Part shown: in pieces, positions 5,402 to 8,692 of the stretch
How the letters are laid out: each line of letters opens with the position of its first letter
Numbering within the stretch: position 1 is the stretch's first letter
NCBI GenBank assembly: GCA_038235705.1
Contig: JBBSTR010000096.1
Coordinates: forward strand, 1 to 8,692
Length of the DNA: 8,692 nt
Direction of reading: 5' to 3'
Source: CANKBT01 sp038235705
GTDB taxonomy: Bacteria; Actinomycetota; Actinomycetes; Mycobacteriales; SCTD01
Notes under the pieces: generated by a model
What the model saw: the letters and a program-made list of their open reading frames with translations, nothing else
Told to the model about the DNA's origin: nothing
The model's database searches: none
Made by a program: the position numbers and the translations under genes

Positions 5402-7234
5402 GTGGACACCGTCCGGCTGAGCGACCCCCTCGCGGGGCTGGTGCTGGACGGCCGCTATCGCCTCGACCGGCGGATCGCCCGCGGGGGCAACGGCACGGTG
5501 TACGAGGGCCACGACCTGCGGCTCGACCGCGAGGTGGCGGTCAAGGTGCTGCACGCCTGGGCCGACGGCGACAGCGGTGAATGGCTCCAGACCTTCACCG
5601 CCGAAGCCAAGGCGGCGGCCCGACTCGCCTCGCCGGAGACGGTCGCGATCTTCGACCAGGGCCATGACCGGGCGTCGGGGCACGTGTTCCTCGTCATGGA
5701 GCTGGTCCGTGGTCGCACCCTCCGCGACCTGCTCGTCGAGCAGGGAGCGCAGTCACCCGACCGCGTCGTCGCCCTGCTGGAGCCGGTGCTGCGGGCGATC
5801 GCGCACGCGCACCGCCGCGGCATGGTGCATCGCGACGTCAAGCCGGAGAACGTGCTGCTCGGCGACGACGGCAGCGTCAAGGTCACCGACTTCGGCCTCG
5901 CCCGGGCGATCGAGGGCACCGGAGCGAGCAGTGCCCTCGTCGGCACCGTCGCCTACCTGTCGCCGGAGCAGCTGGACGGTCGCCGGGCCGGTCCCGGGGC
6001 GGACGTGTACGCGGCCGGCATCCTCGCCTTCGAGCTGCTCACCGGTGCGCCGCCCTGGACCGGCCCCCCGGCCCAGGTGATCCGTCACCACACCGAGGAC
6101 GACGTACCCGCCCCGTCGACGTACGTCAGCGGGGTCCCGGCCGGGCTGGACGCCCTGGTGGTCCGCGCGACCCGCCGCGACCCGACCGCCCGCCCGGTCG
6201 ACGGTGGCGCGTTCCTCACCGAGCTGATCCGGCTGCGCGGCACGACCGGACAGCAGCGCACCGTCGCCCGCGTGCCGGACGGCGCCACGCGGCGCCTTCC
6301 GGTGGCCCCGACCGGGACCCACCGCATCGAGCACCGCGCTCCGACCTCCGAGCTGCCGCGCACCCGTCACCGCCGCAGGAACGCGCTGCTCTCGGCGCTG
6401 GTCACGCTGCTGCTGGTCGGCGGCGGGACCGGCGCGTGGTGGCTCGTCGAGGGTCGCTGGCACGACGTCCCCGGCGTCCTCACGCTCTCCCCCGAGCAGG
6501 CGCAGGCGCGGCTCGGGCAGGCCGGACTCAGCCTGACCACCGACCCCGTCACCGTGTTCGACGAGCAGGTCGCGGCCGGCCGGATCGTGGCTCAGGACCC
6601 GTCGCCCGGATCCCGGACGACCAGCGGTCCCGTGTCCGTGACGCTGTCCAAGGGTCCCGACCGTCGCACCGTGCCCGACCTGACCGGGAAGAGCGGCGAC
6701 GAGGCCGAGCGCACCCTGGACCGGCTCGGTCTGCGCGTGTCCGCGACGAGCGAAGAGTTCTCCTCGGCAGCCCGCGGGAGCGTGGTGCGCACCGACCCTG
6801 CGCCCGGGACCGACCTGCGGCCCGGTGCCGGCGTCACCGTGGTGCTCTCCAAGGGCGTCGAGCAGCTCGACGTCCCGGACGTCCGCGGGGCGGACCAGCA
6901 GAGCGCGAAGGACCAGCTGTCCGGGCTCGCGGTCGAGGTGACCGAGGTCTTCGACGACGCCGATCCCGGGACCGTCGTCCAGCAGTCACCCGACGCCGGC
7001 GCCACGGTCGACCGGGGGTCGCGCGTACTCCTGACCGTCAGCAAGGGTCCGGACCTGGTCGCCGTCCCCGACCTCGTCGGGCAGAGCATGCGCGACGCCC
7101 GCAACCAGCTTGAGAAGGCAGGATTCACGGTCACGACGCGCACGCTGTTCTTCTCCGACCAGGTCCGGTCCATCAGTCCCGAGGCGGGCACGCAGGCCCG
7201 GCGCGGAAGCACCGTCACCCTCTACGCATACTGA
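5402..7234 (+). CDS. pknL: PknL-like transmembrane Ser/Thr protein kinase with four PASTA repeats
   Basis: This 610-residue Hanks-type kinase should sit in the membrane with its kinase domain inside and PASTA repeats outside, where such repeats bind peptidoglycan fragments or lipid II. The kinase domain (about 18-278) has IARGGNGTVYEG (25-36, first loop glycine replaced by Ala), Lys48 in VAVK, Glu68 in the C-helix, HRDVKPEN (143-150) with Asp145, DFG (163-165), an activation loop with Thr173, Ser176, Ser177 and Thr182, and YLSPEQ (185-190). A basic stretch RHRRR precedes one membrane segment (about 328-348). PASTA repeats lie at about 353-418, 421-484, 488-548 and 552-610, each starting with a (V)PD/VPG motif and ending in S-KG or the C terminus. 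The IA-GG loop and an Rv2175c-family gene nearby favour PknL over PknB. Mycobacterial PknL lacks PASTA repeats, so the orthology is tentative; the kinase call is firm. GTG start, leaderless-type context; nfo follows after 3 nt. Confidence 0.93.
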   Translation: MDTVRLSDPLAGLVLDGRYRLDRRIARGGNGTVYEGHDLRLDREVAVKVLHAWADGDSGEWLQTFTAEAKAAARLASPETVAIFDQGHDRASGHVFLVMELVRGRTLRDLLVEQGAQSPDRVVALLEPVLRAIAHAHRRGMVHRDVKPENVLLGDDGSVKVTDFGLARAIEGTGASSALVGTVAYLSPEQLDGRRAGPGADVYAAGILAFELLTGAPPWTGPPAQVIRHHTEDDVPAPSTYVSGVPAGLDALVVRATRRDPTARPVDGGAFLTELIRLRGTTGQQRTVARVPDGATRRLPVAPTGTHRIEHRAPTSELPRTRHRRRNALLSALVTLLLVGGGTGAWWLVEGRWHDVPGVLTLSPEQAQARLGQAGLSLTTDPVTVFDEQVAAGRIVAQDPSPGSRTTSGPVSVTLSKGPDRRTVPDLTGKSGDEAERTLDRLGLRVSATSEEFSSAARGSVVRTDPAPGTDLRPGAGVTVVLSKGVEQLDVPDVRGADQQSAKDQLSGLAVEVTEVFDDADPGTVVQQSPDAGATVDRGSRVLLTVSKGPDLVAVPDLVGQSMRDARNQLEKAGFTVTTRTLFFSDQVRSISPEAGTQARRGSTVTLYAY

Positions 7235-7237
7235 GCC

Positions 7238-8098
7238 GTGCCTCCCCGCAAACCGTCCCCGGTCGGCGCGCACGTCCCGGTCGGCGGCGGTCTGGTCAAG
7301 GGCCTGGCCTACGCCGCGGAGATCGGCGCACGCGCCGTGCAGGTCTTCGTCGGCAACCCGCGCGGCTGGGCGGCGAGCATCGGCGACCCGAAGCAGGACG
7401 AGGCCTTCCGGCAGCGCTGCGGCGACGACGGCGTCGTCGCCTTCGTCCACGCGCCCTACCTGATCAACCTCGGCTCGCCGACCGAGGCGACCCGCACCCG
7501 AAGTGTCGAAGCGCTGCAGCACGCGCTGGTCCGGGGCGGCCAGGTGGGGGCACGCGGAGTCGTCGTGCACGCCGGCAGCGCGGTCGCGGGCGCGCACCGG
7601 GAGCAAGCGATGGACCAGCTGAGGACCCTGCTGCTCCCCGTCCTCGACGCGCTGGACCCCGACGGACCCCGGCTGCTCGTCGAGCCCACCGCCGGCGGCG
7701 GTCAGGCGCTCGCCGCGACCGTGCACGACCTCGGGCCGTGGTTCGCCCAGGTCGACGACCACCCGATGCTGGGCGTCTGCCTCGACACCTGCCACGCGTA
7801 CGCCGCCGGGCACGACCTCGCCGCCCCGGGGGGGATGAAGAAGACCCTCGACAGCCTGGTCCGCACCGTCGGCCGCGGGCGGCTCGGGCTCGTGCACGCC
7901 AACGACAGCAAGGACCCGCTGGGTTCGACCCGCGACCGGCACGCCACCATCGGCGAGGGGCACATCGGCAAGGACCCGTTCGCCGAGCTGTTCAGGCATC
8001 CGGCGACCCGCGGTGTCGCCGTGGTGGTCGAGACCCCCGGTGATGCCGCCGCCCACGCCGCCGACATCGCGACCCTCTGCGCCTTGCGCGACGCCTGA
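7238..8098 (+). CDS. nfo: Deoxyribonuclease IV (endonuclease IV, AP endonuclease)
   Basis: Endonuclease IV is a cytosolic base-excision-repair enzyme that cuts DNA 5' of abasic sites and trims blocked 3' ends with a three-metal (zinc) centre in a TIM barrel. The 286-residue product is of normal length. All nine expected metal ligands are present: His71 (HAPYLINL), His111 (VVHAGS), Glu149 (VEPTAGGG), Asp183 and His186 (VCLDTCHAYAAGHD), His220 (VHANDSKD), Asp233 and His235 (DRHATIGEGHIG) and Glu265 (VVETPG). It starts with GTG three nucleotides after the kinase stop and has no ribosome binding site, which suggests termination-reinitiation coupling with the kinase. The start is set by VGAHVPVGGGL just downstream, the usual N-terminal strand. 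The TGA lies inside a short heptamer repeat. Confidence 0.96.
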   Translation: MPPRKPSPVGAHVPVGGGLVKGLAYAAEIGARAVQVFVGNPRGWAASIGDPKQDEAFRQRCGDDGVVAFVHAPYLINLGSPTEATRTRSVEALQHALVRGGQVGARGVVVHAGSAVAGAHREQAMDQLRTLLLPVLDALDPDGPRLLVEPTAGGGQALAATVHDLGPWFAQVDDHPMLGVCLDTCHAYAAGHDLAAPGGMKKTLDSLVRTVGRGRLGLVHANDSKDPLGSTRDRHATIGEGHIGKDPFAELFRHPATRGVAVVVETPGDAAAHAADIATLCALRDA

Positions 8099-8112
8099 CG
8101 CCTGACACCTGA
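8092..8112 (+). repeat. Heptamer tandem repeat at the nfo stop
   Basis: Three adjacent heptamers, CGCCTGA, CGCCTGA and CACCTGA, run through the last codon and stop of nfo; the TGA at 8096-8098 closes the first. Slippage here could move the stop only slightly, since every unit contains a TGA. The related block CCTGACACC recurs at 8231-8239. Confidence 0.6.
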
Positions 8113-8561
8113 CGCCGCAAGATCACCGGAGGATCTGCCGCTTCGATGCCCGGGATGTCCGTCATCCATCAGGTCAAAGACTCCGATGATCGTGTCGGAC
8201 GGAAGATCAGGTCACCATCGGCCACCCGGACCTGACACCGCGTCGTGCGTCAGCCCTTCGCAGACACCCCATCACCCCGGCAGCACCCCGCTGGCCCCAC
8301 TCGCGTCGCTGCGCCGCATCCTCAACACGCCGCGACGCGGGAGCAAGAGCGCCTAGGACGCCGATCGCTGAGAGCCGTTGTCAGGACGCCTTCTCGGATG
8401 CCGGGGCGGACTCATCGCAGCGCAGGTGGTGACAAGGCCGCACGATCTCGAACCGGCCAGGGTCGGCGCCCGGCAAACCCAGGAGGCGGCTCTGCGCTCT
8501 GGGCAGACGTGCGGCACAGCCGCGATCACGCGCGTGCAGCAGACCCGCGATGGCAGCTGGA
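8099..8561. other. 463-nt convergent intergenic region without a recognised gene
   Basis: The region lies between converging nfo and the leftward oxidoreductase. The one long open frame here (8245-8592, plus) is rich in Arg, Pro and Ser, resembles no family I know and runs into the next gene's antisense, so I leave it out. Visible structure: a direct repeat ATCAGGTCA at 8168-8176 and 8206-8214, a 7-bp stem TCAGGTC/GACCTGA (8207-8213 with 8229-8235), TCCGA/TCGGA around 8182-8199, a stem of 8 perfect pairs extending to 10 with a wobble (8300-8309 with 8332-8341), GCGGC-ACA-GCCGC (8511-8523) and the palindrome CACGCGCGTG (8527-8536). None is followed by a U-tract. Bidirectional termination is the simplest role. 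Confidence 0.5.
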
Positions 8562-8692
8562 TCAGTCGGGGCCGTCCCCCGCTACCTCCTGATAGCTGTA
8601 GCGCTGCTCCCGCCAGGGGTCGCCGACGTTGTGATAGCCGCGATCCTCCCAGAACCCGCGGCGGTCGGCGTCGAGATATTCGATGCCGCGCA
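8562..8692 (-). CDS. Sulfite-oxidase-like molybdopterin oxidoreductase, C-terminal end (runs off right edge)
   Basis: Only the last 42 codons are in the window. They read RGIEYLDADRRGFWEDRGYH followed by NVGDPWREQRYSYQEVAGDG and PD. The pattern R-G-(I/L)-E-(Y/F)-L-D....GFWE..GYH..GDPW.E.R(Y/F) is the terminal signature I associate with bacterial sulfite-oxidase-like molybdopterin-dependent oxidoreductases. The molybdenum-binding part with its cysteine lies outside, so substrate and activity cannot be judged. The gene converges on nfo. Confidence 0.75.
   Translation of the reverse strand, partial: RGIEYLDADRRGFWEDRGYHNVGDPWREQRYSYQEVAGDGPD

Noticed and set aside
4424..5683. 419-codon minus-strand open frame over the LysM and kinase genes
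   Set aside because: It is a shadow of two well-supported genes; composition is dominated by Arg, Gly, Asp and Pro.
8444..8454. GGTTCGAGATC on the minus strand, like a tRNA T-arm
   Set aside because: The flanks do not form a T stem and no acceptor, anticodon or D arm is present.
8245..8592. 115-codon plus-strand open frame downstream of nfo
   Set aside because: It is Arg/Pro/Ser-rich, has no recognisable motif or ribosome binding site, and overlaps the opposite-strand oxidoreductase end.

Overview
The window is about 8.7 kb of very GC-rich DNA with GTG starts, short intergenic gaps, few Shine-Dalgarno sequences and Mycobacterium-type gene families. It points to an actinobacterium; I would guess the Nocardioidaceae/Propionibacteriales group, but family-level placement is inference. 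No mobile element, CRISPR array, tRNA or rRNA is visible.

Left half (1-4343) is transcribed leftward and is mostly a thiamine thiazole-branch locus. A TPP riboswitch (4223-4327) leads thiG, then thiH (4-nt overlap), a ferredoxin-reductase-type flavoprotein (15-nt gap) and an Rv2175c-family DNA-binding protein (7-nt gap). A 229-nt gap follows, then thiS and thiE (8-nt overlap; thiE runs off the left edge). ThiG, ThiS and ThiH are the thiazole-forming set, and ThiE joins thiazole and pyrimidine to make thiamine phosphate. ThiH (radical SAM tyrosine lyase) stands where many actinobacteria use glycine oxidase ThiO. A reductase just downstream could supply its electrons. A long hairpin (2250-2309) spans the start region of the reductase gene.

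Right half (4457-8098) is transcribed rightward, divergent from thiG. It holds a secreted LysM/lytic transglycosylase, a transmembrane PknL-like Ser/Thr kinase with four extracellular PASTA repeats, and endonuclease IV (nfo) starting 3 nt after the kinase stop. The transglycosylase and kinase genes both look leaderless. The wall hydrolase next to a PASTA kinase suggests a peptidoglycan-sensing unit. The Rv2175c homologue in the thi operon is the family that PknL phosphorylates in M. tuberculosis, so kinase and presumed substrate lie in the same locus on opposite strands.

Right edge: 463 nt without a recognisable gene, containing short repeats and hairpins, then the C-terminal end of a leftward sulfite-oxidase-like molybdopterin oxidoreductase.
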